Positions 15,523 to 24,469 of a DNA stretch of 37,164 nt are shown here, piece by piece; the stretch's first letter is position 1; every line of letters begins with the position of its first letter. This DNA is from UBA7359 sp964523895. Lineage in GTDB: Bacteria > Pseudomonadota > Gammaproteobacteria > Eutrophobiales > Eutrophobiaceae. Below the pieces are notes generated by a model, which had not been told where the DNA came from, searched no databases, and was given only the letters and a program-made list of their open reading frames with translations. Made by a program: the position numbers and the translations under genes. The DNA is taken from the NCBI GenBank assembly GCA_964523895.1, contig CAZGBJ010000024.1, positions 1 to 37,164 on the forward strand. Reading direction: 5' to 3'.

Positions 15523-17664
15523 TTACAGACTGTTATTTAGTATGATGCCTTTTTTGGAGTCAACAGTTCTTGTATCTACTTCGTTGCCATTTGGCGGTGT
15601 TATTAAATCATTTAATATCTCTGCGGTTTCATTCAACAGTATGTCGATTGGATCGTCTTCTTCATTTTCATCAGCTGTTGCAATATCGATGACGGTATCA
15701 TCATCTGTGTCTTCCAATGGCGGCAGTCCTTTTTCGACACGCATTGCATTTTGAATTTCTTTCTTTGCCGTTAACATTTTCTTGCGTTCTGCTTTACGGT
15801 TACTTTCCAATAATGAAATTTCTTTTCTATCGCTGGCTTCACGCTTTAAATACAAGTCATCCATTAATAACTGGAATAATTTATTTTTCTTTATTCGTTT
15901 TTCATGTTCTTTTTTTACTATTTCAAAGCTATCTATGGGTGCGCTTGCAGGATAAAATCTGGCTGGTTTTACCTGATCCCAGGGCAGGGCATTTTCGTAA
16001 GCACGTTCTCCCTGATCAGTTGAATCTTCTGCTGTTGGGAAAATAATATCGGGAACGACGCCTTTATGTTGATTGCTCCCTCCACTAACTCGAAAGAACT
16101 GGGCAATGGTGGTTTTGAGTCGACCATGATCGACATCGTTTTCTTTAATGAAGCGATTCAAATCAATGATGTTTTGTACCGTGCCTTTACCAAAAGTAGG
16201 TTCGCCAATAATAATACCTCTGCGATAATCCTGAATTGCGCCAGCAAAAATCTCGGAAGCTGATGCACTATTTCGGTCAACCAGAACAGCTAATGGACCA
16301 GGGTAACTTATGCCGGGTTCGGGATCGTAATTAACATCTACTCGGCCTGAAGCATCTTTTGTTTGTACAATAGGACCTCTATCGATAAATAAGCCAGTTA
16401 ATTCCAGTGCTTCGGATAATGAACCACCACCGTTACCGCGTAAATCAATAATTAGACCATCAATGTTTTCTTCTAACATTGACTTGATTAATTTACGTAC
16501 GTCGCGAGACGTGCTGGTGTAATCTTTTTTGCCTTCTGCTTGTGCAGCAAAATCGATATAGAAGGTGGGGAGGTTAATAACACCGATACGTGAATCTGTT
16601 TCTGGAACATCAATAATACTTGAACTTGCATCCTGCTCTTCAAGTTTTATTTTTTCACGTGTCATTGTCACTATTTTAGAAGGGCCTTCAGAGCCGATAC
16701 CTTTAGCTAGTACTTCCAGTCTGATCATAGTACCTTTAGGGCCGCGAATTAGATCAACAACATCATCCAGACGCCAGCCAATAACATCAACTATCTTTGC
16801 GTCTTTGCCTTGCCCTACACCAATAATCCGATCATCAGCACCGAGTTCACCGCTCAAATCCGCCGGGCCACCAGTAATAACTTTGACAACTTGAGTATAA
16901 TCGTTATCGCCACGTAATACCGCGCCAATGCCTTCTAGCGATAAACGCATACTAATATCGAAGTTTTCAGAGGTGCGTGGAGAAAAGTAAGCTGTGTGAG
17001 GTTCTATCGATGTTGTATAAGCATTAATAAATGATTGAAAAACATCATTCGAATTCAATTGAAAAGTACTACTTCGTATTCGTTCATAACGAGCAGATAA
17101 TGTTTTTTTGATTTCGTCGGTTTTTTTACCTGATAGCTTTAAATTTAATACATCGTTTTTAACACGTTTACGCCAAAGTTCATCAAGTTCAGTTTTATTT
17201 GCAGACCAGTCATCTTCGCGGCGATCAAATCGATAAGATTCATCAACATCAAATTTAAAATTTTGATTTACAGCATTAAGTGCAAATTTAATTCGCTCAT
17301 CGACACGTTGTCGATAACGTTTAAAAATATCAAAGGCAGGATTTAAATCTGATTTAATAATTGCATCATCAATTTTATATTTATAACGATCAAATTCCTG
17401 AATATCCGTTTTAAGAAAATAAGCTTTATTCTGGTCCAGATTCTCCAGGTAATGTTTATAAATTGCGCTGGAAAGTTTGTCATCAAGCTCGGTTTTTTTG
17501 TAATGATAGGTCGTTAAGATATGCGTGATTAATTCGTTTGCTCTGATATGTTTACTTTCTGGTTCCAGTTCTGAAACAGAAATAGAGCGAACATCTGCAC
17601 ATACATTAAAAAACTGTAAGAGCAATAGGGTCGTGATTAAAATTTGTTTTTTAGTATTTATCAA
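15523..17664 (-). CDS. prc: Tail-specific carboxy-terminal protease Prc/Tsp
   Basis: 713 aa, slightly longer than E. coli Prc (~680), with a signal peptide (MINTKKQILITTLLLLQFFN, cleaved near CADV). An N-terminal lid domain is followed by a PDZ domain (~245-330, LEGIGAVLRGD to VLAKG). The serine-protease core contains LIIDLRGNGGGSLSEA and VDRNSASASEIFAG. Using the E. coli spacing, the catalytic residues are S468 (middle Ser), D479 and K493 (FGKGTVQ). The C-terminal tail is unusually acidic (DTDDDTVIDIATADENEEDD). It degrades periplasmic proteins with nonpolar C-termini and trims others. The start is TTG at 17664 with no clear Shine-Dalgarno; the only in-frame alternatives after the upstream stop are ATA and ATT. 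Confidence 0.95.
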   Translation of the reverse strand: MINTKKQILITTLLLLQFFNVCADVRSISVSELEPESKHIRANELITHILTTYHYKKTELDDKLSSAIYKHYLENLDQNKAYFLKTDIQEFDRYKYKIDDAIIKSDLNPAFDIFKRYRQRVDERIKFALNAVNQNFKFDVDESYRFDRREDDWSANKTELDELWRKRVKNDVLNLKLSGKKTDEIKKTLSARYERIRSSTFQLNSNDVFQSFINAYTTSIEPHTAYFSPRTSENFDISMRLSLEGIGAVLRGDNDYTQVVKVITGGPADLSGELGADDRIIGVGQGKDAKIVDVIGWRLDDVVDLIRGPKGTMIRLEVLAKGIGSEGPSKIVTMTREKIKLEEQDASSSIIDVPETDSRIGVINLPTFYIDFAAQAEGKKDYTSTSRDVRKLIKSMLEENIDGLIIDLRGNGGGSLSEALELTGLFIDRGPIVQTKDASGRVDVNYDPEPGISYPGPLAVLVDRNSASASEIFAGAIQDYRRGIIIGEPTFGKGTVQNIIDLNRFIKENDVDHGRLKTTIAQFFRVSGGSNQHKGVVPDIIFPTAEDSTDQGERAYENALPWDQVKPARFYPASAPIDSFEIVKKEHEKRIKKNKLFQLLMDDLYLKREASDRKEISLLESNRKAERKKMLTAKKEIQNAMRVEKGLPPLEDTDDDTVIDIATADENEEDDPIDILLNETAEILNDLITPPNGNEVDTRTVDSKKGIILNNSL

Positions 17665-17721
17665 AATAGGTGATATTTAATCTATTGATTTATTTAGGCT
17701 TTTTTATTTGTATGTAGTTCC

Positions 17722-17751
17722 ATTATATGGATTAATCTATATTAGTATGAA
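17722..17751 (-). promoter_or_regulatory. Possible sigma-70 promoter for prc
   Basis: On the minus strand, TTCATA (17751-17746) and a perfect TATAAT (17727-17722) are separated by 18 bp, 58 bp upstream of the prc start. The -35 match is weak. Confidence 0.35.
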
Positions 17752-17813
17752 TTGTCACTGATTGACTATCCCTAAGCAGTTTAACATGCAAAATATGTTC
17801 AAATTTTGTCGTT

Positions 17814-18275
17814 TTACTGAGTTTCTTGATTCAATTCTTTAATTAAAGCTTCAATTTCATCGCCTTTTTTAGTGTCTCCACCAAGAAATGAGGGGGCTTC
17901 ATGGTAGAAATCCATTAAATCATCAAGAATTTCCAGATTATTAGGGTCCAATTCGTCAGATTTTTGAAGGTGTTTCAGGGTTCTCTTTGCGTAATCCATC
18001 GCTTTGAACCAATTTACATTTTCTGCTTCTCGACCATAGCTAACAGCTAAAATATGGTGGTATTTTGCGATTTTGGGTTCCAGTGCTACTGCGTTTTCTA
18101 GCTGTTTTATCGCTTCGGCGTATTTTTTGTTTTCGTAATTTGTTAAACCAGAATGATATAGATTTTCAGCTTCTACCATAGCATCTCCATTCGCCATAGT
18201 TATTCCATTTATTTGGAATAAACAGAATAAAGTAAGAAATGCGCTAAATAGATGGTTTTTAATTTGTCTTTTCAT
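17814..18275 (-). CDS. Small exported TPR protein
   Basis: 153 aa. A signal-like N-terminus (MKRQIKNHLFSAFLTLFCLF, cleavage near MANG) is followed by TPR helices: LYHSGLTNYENKKYAEAIKQ, LENAVALEPKIAKYHHILAV and LKHLQKSDELDPNNLEILDD. The C-terminal stretch YHEAPSFLGGDTKKGDEIEA resembles a conserved element in a TPR subgroup of unknown function found in several proteobacteria. No enzymatic motif. It is encoded alone between prc and the prolyl isomerase gene, separated from each by ~140-150 bp. Confidence 0.7.
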   Translation of the reverse strand: MKRQIKNHLFSAFLTLFCLFQINGITMANGDAMVEAENLYHSGLTNYENKKYAEAIKQLENAVALEPKIAKYHHILAVSYGREAENVNWFKAMDYAKRTLKHLQKSDELDPNNLEILDDLMDFYHEAPSFLGGDTKKGDEIEALIKELNQETQ

Positions 18276-18348
18276 GGATTCTTTATATTGGTTTATTTCA
18301 GCATAAGGCAGCTAGAGACGAAAAAAAATCGCTATATTATAGAATACG

Positions 18349-18387
18349 TACGCACCTTTCTTTCATGATTGTATAGAAAGGTGCGTA
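18349..18387 (-). terminator. Long GC-containing hairpin downstream of the FKBP gene
   Basis: Perfect 13-bp arms TACGCACCTTTCT (18349-18361) and AGAAAGGTGCGTA (18375-18387) with a 13-nt loop, 30 bp after the stop of the prolyl isomerase gene. No T-run follows directly on the minus strand; the nearest is eight T about 20 bp further on (18321-18328). It is best read as a transcript-end or 3'-stabilising structure. Intrinsic termination is likely but not certain. Confidence 0.55.
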
Positions 18388-18416
18388 TCGCACAGGATAT
18401 ATTTTAAGAATATATG

Positions 18417-19088
18417 TTATATGATCTTAATGAGCTCGATATCAAACAGTAGGGTTGAGTTTGGTTCGATTAAGCCTCCGGCACCACGTTGTCCGTATGC
18501 TAAATCTGCAGGGACAACAATTTGCCATTTTGAACCGACGCTCATAAGTTGTAATGCTTCTTGCCAGCCTTTAATCACTTTAGAAACACCCAGTTCGGCA
18601 GGCTCCCCACGTGAATATGAACTGTCAAACTCAGTACCATTGATCAGTGTTCCGCGATAGTGAACAACGACAGTACTGTCCGCAGTGGGTTTTTCTCCTT
18701 CTCCAGCATTGATGATCTTATATTGCAGACCACTGTCTAATTCTACAACGCCTTCTTTCTTTTTATTTTCAGCCAGATAATTTTCACCAGCAGTTGTATT
18801 GCTGTTAGATTTTGCTAAGCGTTCTTCCTGTTCTTTTTTCTGGTAGTCAGACAGAATCTGTTGCATCTCAGCTTTGTCTAACTTTAGTTCTTTGCTATTT
18901 AAAATATCTTCAATAGCTTGTAAAAAAGCAGGCGTGTCGAGATCCATGTTTTGTCTAGAAACAGTTTGGCCAAAAAAAACACCCATCGAATAACTTAATT
19001 TCTCTAAATCAGTTTCTACTTTTGCCGCATGTACTTGCATAAATGTGAAACTTAAAATTAGTACGAGCGTGTATTTTAATATATTCAT
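18417..19088 (-). CDS. FKBP-type peptidyl-prolyl isomerase (FkpA/Mip-like)
   Basis: 223 aa from the ATG at 19088, which has GAGG 6 nt before it and starts a proper signal peptide (MNILKYTLVLILSFTFMQVH, cleaved after AA). The upstream in-frame ATG at 19142 would bury the signal peptide and is rejected. Residues ~25-95 form the FKBP N-terminal dimerisation arm (LSYSMGVFFGQ, then a long helix). Residues ~115-223 form the FKBP catalytic domain, with VVVHYRGTLINGTEFDSSYS, VIKGWQEAL, VPADLAYGQRG and STLLFDIELI. A periplasmic foldase for outer-membrane or secreted proteins. FkpA and Mip cannot be separated by reading alone. Confidence 0.93.
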   Translation of the reverse strand: MNILKYTLVLILSFTFMQVHAAKVETDLEKLSYSMGVFFGQTVSRQNMDLDTPAFLQAIEDILNSKELKLDKAEMQQILSDYQKKEQEERLAKSNSNTTAGENYLAENKKKEGVVELDSGLQYKIINAGEGEKPTADSTVVVHYRGTLINGTEFDSSYSRGEPAELGVSKVIKGWQEALQLMSVGSKWQIVVPADLAYGQRGAGGLIEPNSTLLFDIELIKII

Positions 19089-19185
19089 AAGAACCTCAAT
19101 GTTGATATTTAATAGTCTGGAAGGATTGCGCCATGATCCCATAAAAGTAAGAGTTCGCCAAGTTGCGATTAGTTCTAACTTTTTT

Positions 19186-20175
19186 CTATTTTGGAGTATA
19201 AGTAGATAGTGATTGAATTATTTCATCCAGAAATTGAATGTTGTTTTTGCCTTTAGGCACTGCAGCGGAAAGACGCTGGCGGTATTGTCGTGCGCCAGGT
19301 TGGCCTTGATATAGACCAGTAACATGACGCGTTAAACTTTTAATGCTGACGCCTTGCTTGATTTGTTCATCAACGTAATCTCTGAATTTATTTAAGATAT
19401 CTTCACGCGTTGGTGCAATATCTGAATTCTTGAATAGAATCTTGTCAGCTTCGGCTAACATAAATGGATTTTGATACGCAGCTCTACCGACCATGACACC
19501 ATCGACATGTTTTAATTGCGACTTGATTTCATCGAATTCAGTAAAACCACCGTTGATTGTTATATTTAATTCAGGGAAGTCCTGTTTTATCTTATGAACG
19601 CGCTCATAGTTTAATGGTGGAATTTCTCTATTTTGTTTCGGACTTAATCCACTCAATATCGCTTTTCTAGCATGAATGATAAATGTTTCGCAACCGGCTT
19701 TATAACTTGTTTCTATAAAGTCATATAAAAATTCATAAGAATCCAGATCGTCAATACCAATTCGTGTTTTTATAGTGACGGGGATTTGTATTGTTGCCCG
19801 AATTTTATTGACACAATCAGCCACCAGTTTTTTGTTTGACATTAGACATGCGCCAAATTGACCATTTTGTACCCGGTCACTGGGACAACCAATGTTTAAA
19901 TTTACTTCATCATAGCCTTCGCTTTCAGCGATCTTTGCGCATTCTGTAAGGTCCTCTGGATTACTACCGCCTAATTGAATTGCCAGAGGATGTTCAATGT
20001 CATTGAAATCAAGAAAACGTTGTCGGTCACCATGGATTAATGCACCGGTTGTTATCATTTCAGTATAAAGCACAGCATGCCTGGATAATAAACGCATAAA
20101 ATATCGAAAATGCTTGTCAGTATGATCCATCATTGGAGCAATACTTAAGCGACGGTCAATATTATTTTCGTTCAT
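19186..20175 (-). CDS. dusA: tRNA-dihydrouridine(20/20a) synthase DusA
   Basis: 329 aa FMN-dependent TIM barrel. Family signature at the N-terminus, LSIAPMMDHTDKHFRYFMRL. The catalytic cysteine is C97 in LNIGCPSDRVQNGQFGACLM. FMN- and tRNA-binding elements IKTRIGIDD, FIIHARKA, ITINGG and DGVMVGRAAYQNP are all present. The subfamily is set as DusA by the SDRVQNG loop and the C-terminal RHVTGLYQGQPGARQYRQRL. It reduces U20/U20a in the tRNA D-loop. It starts 6 bp after the mutH stop, so it is the last member of the map-glnD-mutH-dusA run. Confidence 0.96.
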   Translation of the reverse strand: MNENNIDRRLSIAPMMDHTDKHFRYFMRLLSRHAVLYTEMITTGALIHGDRQRFLDFNDIEHPLAIQLGGSNPEDLTECAKIAESEGYDEVNLNIGCPSDRVQNGQFGACLMSNKKLVADCVNKIRATIQIPVTIKTRIGIDDLDSYEFLYDFIETSYKAGCETFIIHARKAILSGLSPKQNREIPPLNYERVHKIKQDFPELNITINGGFTEFDEIKSQLKHVDGVMVGRAAYQNPFMLAEADKILFKNSDIAPTREDILNKFRDYVDEQIKQGVSIKSLTRHVTGLYQGQPGARQYRQRLSAAVPKGKNNIQFLDEIIQSLSTYTPK

Positions 20176-20181
20176 AAAAAA

Positions 20182-20847
20182 TTACTTTGAAGAAACAATG
20201 GAATGGGTAAATGACGGACGCAAATAAAAACCTCGTGGTAGAGTTAAAACATTTTTCCCTGTTTGGTTTTTATCTTTGGTCAAACTACTTGCATTTGCCG
20301 CTTTTGGTCTGACTTGCAAATAGTTACCCATAGAAGAACTTATTTTTTCAATTTCACCTAAAGCAATTAGGTCACACATTTCTTGCCAGTCATTTTTTAA
20401 TTGGTTTTCCTGAATTACATTAGCTTTCCATAGAATTGGTGAGCCTATGCGTCTTAGAGAAACAGGAATAGTTTTACTCGCTTCAAATGGAATCCAGAGT
20501 ACTTCAGTTAATTTATGTTTGACGAGTGAATTTTCCCATGAAGACAATGCAACAGGATCAAGTTGAACTACGCAGATATAGGTCGATTCTTTAGGCTTGC
20601 CATTTTCATCGATAGGAATTGTTTTTAATTCGATACCTAAATTAATAAAGTCGGGTTTTGGTGAACTTGCTGCTTCCGCACCAAGATATTGTTCCAGTAG
20701 ATTGCCAAACCAGCCCTTTGCATGAATTAGTGATTCAGGAACCTCGACTTTCATTTTGTTTGCGAGTTGTTGAATGGTTATGCCCGCTAAACTATTCGCG
20801 CGTTCCATTAATTCCTGTTTATTGGCAGGTGCTTGAATTTTTGTCAT
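20182..20847 (-). CDS. mutH: DNA mismatch repair endonuclease MutH
   Basis: 221 aa, the normal length. The restriction-endonuclease-like active site is D66-x6-E73-x-K75 (PDFINLGIELKTIPI), with the supporting acidic residue E52 (NLLEQYLGA). N-terminal ANSLAGITIQQLA and KGWFGNLLEQYLGA are family hallmarks, as is the FYLRPSFTHSIV end. It nicks the unmethylated strand at hemimethylated GATC after MutS/MutL activation. Its presence implies Dam methylation in this organism and excludes many gammaproteobacteria that lack mutH. It lies 13 bp after glnD and 6 bp before dusA. Confidence 0.96.
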   Translation of the reverse strand: MTKIQAPANKQELMERANSLAGITIQQLANKMKVEVPESLIHAKGWFGNLLEQYLGAEAASSPKPDFINLGIELKTIPIDENGKPKESTYICVVQLDPVALSSWENSLVKHKLTEVLWIPFEASKTIPVSLRRIGSPILWKANVIQENQLKNDWQEMCDLIALGEIEKISSSMGNYLQVRPKAANASSLTKDKNQTGKNVLTLPRGFYLRPSFTHSIVSSK

Positions 20848-20860
20848 GCAAAGAAAATAT

Positions 20861-23506
20861 TCAGCAGAGAGTGTCTAATATTGAATTCTTCAAACATTCA
20901 AGTTTTAAAGGATCATCTATCGCTTTATTTTCGTTATTTCTGAGGTAAAAGATATCTTCGACACGTTCACCATAGGTAGCAATCTTTGCGCCTAGTAATT
21001 TAGTTTCACAAAGATCCATTGCAGTGCTTATACGTGATAATACGCCAGGAAAATCAATGGTATTAACTTCCATAATGGTTCGGTTATTTCTTTTATCAGT
21101 CTCAAAAATAATGCGAGTAGGTAAGTCGAAGTTTTTTAACTGCCTTTTCTCTATCCATTTTCCTTGCTCTGGAGAAGTCTGATTTGCATTTAGTTCTTTT
21201 TTTATTCGTTCTTTGATCTCATTGCTGCGTACTTTTGTTTTAATCAGTTCCCCATTGCTTTCAAGGACAACAAATGTATCCAGCACAAAATTATTTTTAT
21301 TGGTAATAATTCTTGCATCAAGAATGTTTAAGCCCAGTTTTTCCATTGTTCGCGTAATTGTCGAAAAAATATTTTTTCTGTCTTGCATATAGATAAAGAT
21401 GAGACTGCTTCCTAGGCTAGATTTCTTATCTATTAATATTAAGGGACTTGTTGTGTCTTTATGTCTTAGAATACCTTCGCTATGCCAGGCAATTTCATCG
21501 GGAGCATGTCTAAGAAAATAATCATTATCGATGGTTTTCCAAAGCGTCAGAATATCATTCTCGTTATTTTTATTATCTTCAATTAAAGCAAATGCTTCTT
21601 GTTTTATACGTTTGACCCATTCAATTTTAGTCTTAGGGCTCCCATGGTCACGTCTAAATACGTGTAAAGTACGTTGATATAGATTTGTTAGTAACATTGC
21701 TCTCCAGTTATTCCACAGTTCCGGATTGGTGCCGCAAATATCCGCTACAGTGAGTACGTGAAGATAATTCAGGCGCGTTTGGTCTTGAACTTCGTTAGCA
21801 AATTCTAAAATGACTTGATGATCATCTATATCTTTGCGTTGCGCGGTCTTACTCATTAATAAATGATTATCGACTAACCAGCAAACAAGCTCAGTATCGT
21901 AATTATTTAAATCATGTAGTTTACAAAAAGCTTTAGCGTCTTTTACTCCAAGTGTTGAATGATCTCCACCTCGACCTTTAGCAATATCATGAAATAGACC
22001 GGCGAAATAAAGTAACTCAAGTTTAGGTAGTTTCTTTGTTATCGCGTTACATAGTGAAAATTTGTCTTTGTATTCATCTGTTCCAAATAAACGCATATTC
22101 TGAATGACGGCAAGTATGTGTTCATCAACGGTATATATGTGAAATAGATCAAATTGCATTAAACCTTCAATTTTGGCAAATGCAGGTATGTAGGCACTTA
22201 ATACACCATAACGATGCATCATTCTTAATTTGTGACCAACCAGATTAGGCTGTCGTATAATTTCCAGAAATAAACTTCTATTTCTTATATCTTTTCGGAA
22301 TTGATCACTGATTAAGGGTAAGTTTTTCCTGATAAGTCGTATTGTACTTGCTCTTACACCTTTAATAGTTGGGTCTTGTTGAATTAATAAGAATATTTCG
22401 AACAAAGCGAACGGGTATTTTTTAAAAATATTTCTATTGATGACTTCTATAAAATTATTTCTTTTTTGAAAGCGTGTATTAATAGCTACAATTTTTTCTT
22501 TTCGTTTACTGTAAATTATTTCTTCTTCAAAATGCTGTAAAATCATTTCATTTAAACGACTTATTTCTCGAATCGTTTTAAAATACATTTTCATGAATTC
22601 TTCAATACCTTTATTTTCTTTGCCTTTAAAGCCAAGTAACTCTGCTACGCTTCTTTGATATTCAAAGAGCAATCGGTCTTCCCTGCGATTGGTGGTCATA
22701 TGTAAGGCAAAACGAATGCGCCACAATAGTTCTTGACCTGTTATCAGAATTCTATATTCATCACGTGTAAGAAATTTTTGCTTAATAAGGTTACGTATAT
22801 CAATGGTGCCGAATTGCCGTTCTGCGACCCAGCCAATCATTTGTATGTCGCGTAAACCACCTGGTGATTCTTTTATATTAGGCTCAAGCTTATTTGTAGA
22901 GTCACTGTATTTTTCGTGGCGATTTATTTGTTCCAGCAATTTTTCTTCAAAAAATTTTTTAGCAGGCCATATTTTTTTTGGTGCCGTTACCTTTCGCATT
23001 TCTTCATGAAGTTTTTCGTTTCCACAAATTAATCTGGATTCCATGATATTGGTTATTACGGTGATATCGTTCTTCGCTTCAATTTTGCATTCTTTAACTG
23101 TTCTGACACTGTGACCTACTTCCAGGCCAAAATCCCACAAGAAAGTCAGGAATGATTGCAATTGCTGTTCGACGTCTTTTTTTAATCGTGGTTTTTGAAG
23201 AACCATCAAATCAATGTCTGATGCGAGTAGGAGTTCGTTGCGACCATAACCACCAACGGCAATTAAGCTGAGTTGATCAGAATCAATAAATTGCTGCCAG
23301 GCAAAGATCAGTAATTGGTCAACAAGCCAGCCCTGTTTTTTTACCAACAATTCGATTTTATCCCCTGCACGGAAACGCTCAGTAAGATATTCGTAACCGT
23401 TTTTGTGTGCTTCCTTGAATAAAGGTAAAGGTGTATCTCCCTGTTCTAGTTTTTGGCTAAAGACGGTTTTATCAAATAAATATTTGTCGGTAATTGTATC
23501 TTTCAT
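20861..23506 (-). CDS. glnD: Bifunctional uridylyltransferase/uridylyl-removing enzyme GlnD
   Basis: 881 aa, typical length. The N-terminal nucleotidyltransferase has GGYGRNE (85-91) and metal-binding D97/D99 (SDIDLMVL). The linker GlnD domain includes PGGLRDIQMIGW. The HD phosphohydrolase has H506-D507 (LFHDIAKGRGGDHS). Two C-terminal ACT domains start near ~698 (LIFIYMQDRKNIFSTITRTM) and ~808 (RTIMEVNTIDFPGVLSRIST). It uridylylates or deuridylylates the PII protein in response to glutamine, controlling nitrogen assimilation. It is encoded 6 bp downstream of map, a conserved proteobacterial pair. No frameshift. Confidence 0.97.
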   Translation of the reverse strand: MKDTITDKYLFDKTVFSQKLEQGDTPLPLFKEAHKNGYEYLTERFRAGDKIELLVKKQGWLVDQLLIFAWQQFIDSDQLSLIAVGGYGRNELLLASDIDLMVLQKPRLKKDVEQQLQSFLTFLWDFGLEVGHSVRTVKECKIEAKNDITVITNIMESRLICGNEKLHEEMRKVTAPKKIWPAKKFFEEKLLEQINRHEKYSDSTNKLEPNIKESPGGLRDIQMIGWVAERQFGTIDIRNLIKQKFLTRDEYRILITGQELLWRIRFALHMTTNRREDRLLFEYQRSVAELLGFKGKENKGIEEFMKMYFKTIREISRLNEMILQHFEEEIIYSKRKEKIVAINTRFQKRNNFIEVINRNIFKKYPFALFEIFLLIQQDPTIKGVRASTIRLIRKNLPLISDQFRKDIRNRSLFLEIIRQPNLVGHKLRMMHRYGVLSAYIPAFAKIEGLMQFDLFHIYTVDEHILAVIQNMRLFGTDEYKDKFSLCNAITKKLPKLELLYFAGLFHDIAKGRGGDHSTLGVKDAKAFCKLHDLNNYDTELVCWLVDNHLLMSKTAQRKDIDDHQVILEFANEVQDQTRLNYLHVLTVADICGTNPELWNNWRAMLLTNLYQRTLHVFRRDHGSPKTKIEWVKRIKQEAFALIEDNKNNENDILTLWKTIDNDYFLRHAPDEIAWHSEGILRHKDTTSPLILIDKKSSLGSSLIFIYMQDRKNIFSTITRTMEKLGLNILDARIITNKNNFVLDTFVVLESNGELIKTKVRSNEIKERIKKELNANQTSPEQGKWIEKRQLKNFDLPTRIIFETDKRNNRTIMEVNTIDFPGVLSRISTAMDLCETKLLGAKIATYGERVEDIFYLRNNENKAIDDPLKLECLKNSILDTLC

Positions 23507-23512
23507 TTCGAA

Positions 23513-24280
23513 TTAAAAGTTTTCATCTGAACGTTGGGTCAATACATCATAACCGTCGTCAGTTACTAAAAGGGTATGTTCCCATTGTGCTGACAAACTT
23601 CTATCGCGCGTGACAACAGTCCATTCATCTGCAAGTAATTTGACCTGACGCTTGCCGAGATTAATCATCGGTTCGATGGTGAAAGTCATGCCTGCCTCTA
23701 ACTTTAATCCCGTGTTAGCTTTGCCGTAATGAAGTATTTGTGGGTCTTCGTGGAATTCTTTGCCAATGCCGTGACCGCAATATTCTCGTACCACTGAGCA
23801 GTTATTGCTTTCTGCTAAAGTTTGTATTTCATAGCCGATATCACCTAAACAAACACCTGGTCGAACCAGTTCGATTCCTTTTTTCATACAGTTATAGGTA
23901 ATTTCAACCAGTCGTTTTGCACGAATGGAAGGTTCACCGACAAAAAACATCTTACTGGTATCGCCATGATAGCCATCTTTAATGACGGTAATATCAATAT
24001 TGATAATATCTCCATTTTTTAGTTTTTTGTCGCCGGGGATGCCATGGCAAACAACGTGATTTATAGAGGTACAGATCGATTTTGGAAAACCACGATAATT
24101 TAGCGGGGCAGGTATCGCTTTTTGCTCATTTACGATGTATTTGTGGCAAATCTGATCCAATTCGTCGGTTGTCACGCCGCTTTGAACGCTGGAGCCAATC
24201 ATTTCGAGCACGTCGGCTGCCAGACGCCCGGCAACTCGCATTTTTTCAATTTCGTCAGGTGTTTTAATAGATACAGGCAT
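23513..24280 (-). CDS. map: Methionine aminopeptidase type I
   Basis: 255 aa. The five metal ligands are visible: D96 (NIDITVI), D107 (GYHGDTSKMF), H170 (YCGHGIGKEFHE), E203 (TIEPMI) and E234 (QWEHTLLVT), plus H79 in the substrate pocket (VVCHGIPGD). It is the short type Ia form with no N-terminal extension. It removes the initiator methionine from nascent proteins. It is divergent from rpsB across a 189-bp regulatory spacer and is the first gene of the map-glnD-mutH-dusA run, as in many gammaproteobacteria. Confidence 0.97.
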   Translation of the reverse strand: MPVSIKTPDEIEKMRVAGRLAADVLEMIGSSVQSGVTTDELDQICHKYIVNEQKAIPAPLNYRGFPKSICTSINHVVCHGIPGDKKLKNGDIINIDITVIKDGYHGDTSKMFFVGEPSIRAKRLVEITYNCMKKGIELVRPGVCLGDIGYEIQTLAESNNCSVVREYCGHGIGKEFHEDPQILHYGKANTGLKLEAGMTFTIEPMINLGKRQVKLLADEWTVVTRDRSLSAQWEHTLLVTDDGYDVLTQRSDENF

Positions 24281-24317
24281 ATTTTAGTGTTTAAAGCGTG
24301 AGTTGCTAATTGTTCTA

Positions 24318-24335
24318 TGGTATAAAGCGCTCGCG
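24318..24335 (+). promoter_or_regulatory. rpsB promoter: extended -10 with GC-rich discriminator
   Basis: TG-G-TATAAA (24318-24326), an extended -10 element, is followed by GCGCTCGCG. A GC-rich discriminator is typical of stringently controlled translation-gene promoters. The -35 is poor, consistent with dependence on the extended -10. The start of transcription should fall near 24332-24334, giving a ~137-nt leader. Confidence 0.65.
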
Positions 24336-24469
24336 ATTTTCGCAAATCATAATATTAACTGTCACACGCACGCTTTAACCATATATGGGGTGCCTGATTT
24401 CATTTTTAGATTTCAGGTTGTTATATGGGGAGTGCGGAGGCTTAACCCTAAACTTAGGAGAGAATTAAC
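24335..24469 (+). promoter_or_regulatory. rpsB 5' leader, probable S2 autoregulatory site
   Basis: About 135 nt of untranslated leader. It carries two copies of TATATGGGG (24382-24390 and 24422-24430) either side of a small hairpin (CCTGA 24393-24397 with TCAGG 24413-24417). A CCTA/TAGG hairpin (near 24446-24457) overlaps the Shine-Dalgarno TAGGAG. Ribosomal protein S2 is known to repress rpsB-tsf through the leader in E. coli and relatives. Assignment here rests on position and structure, not on a covariance-model hit. Confidence 0.5.
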
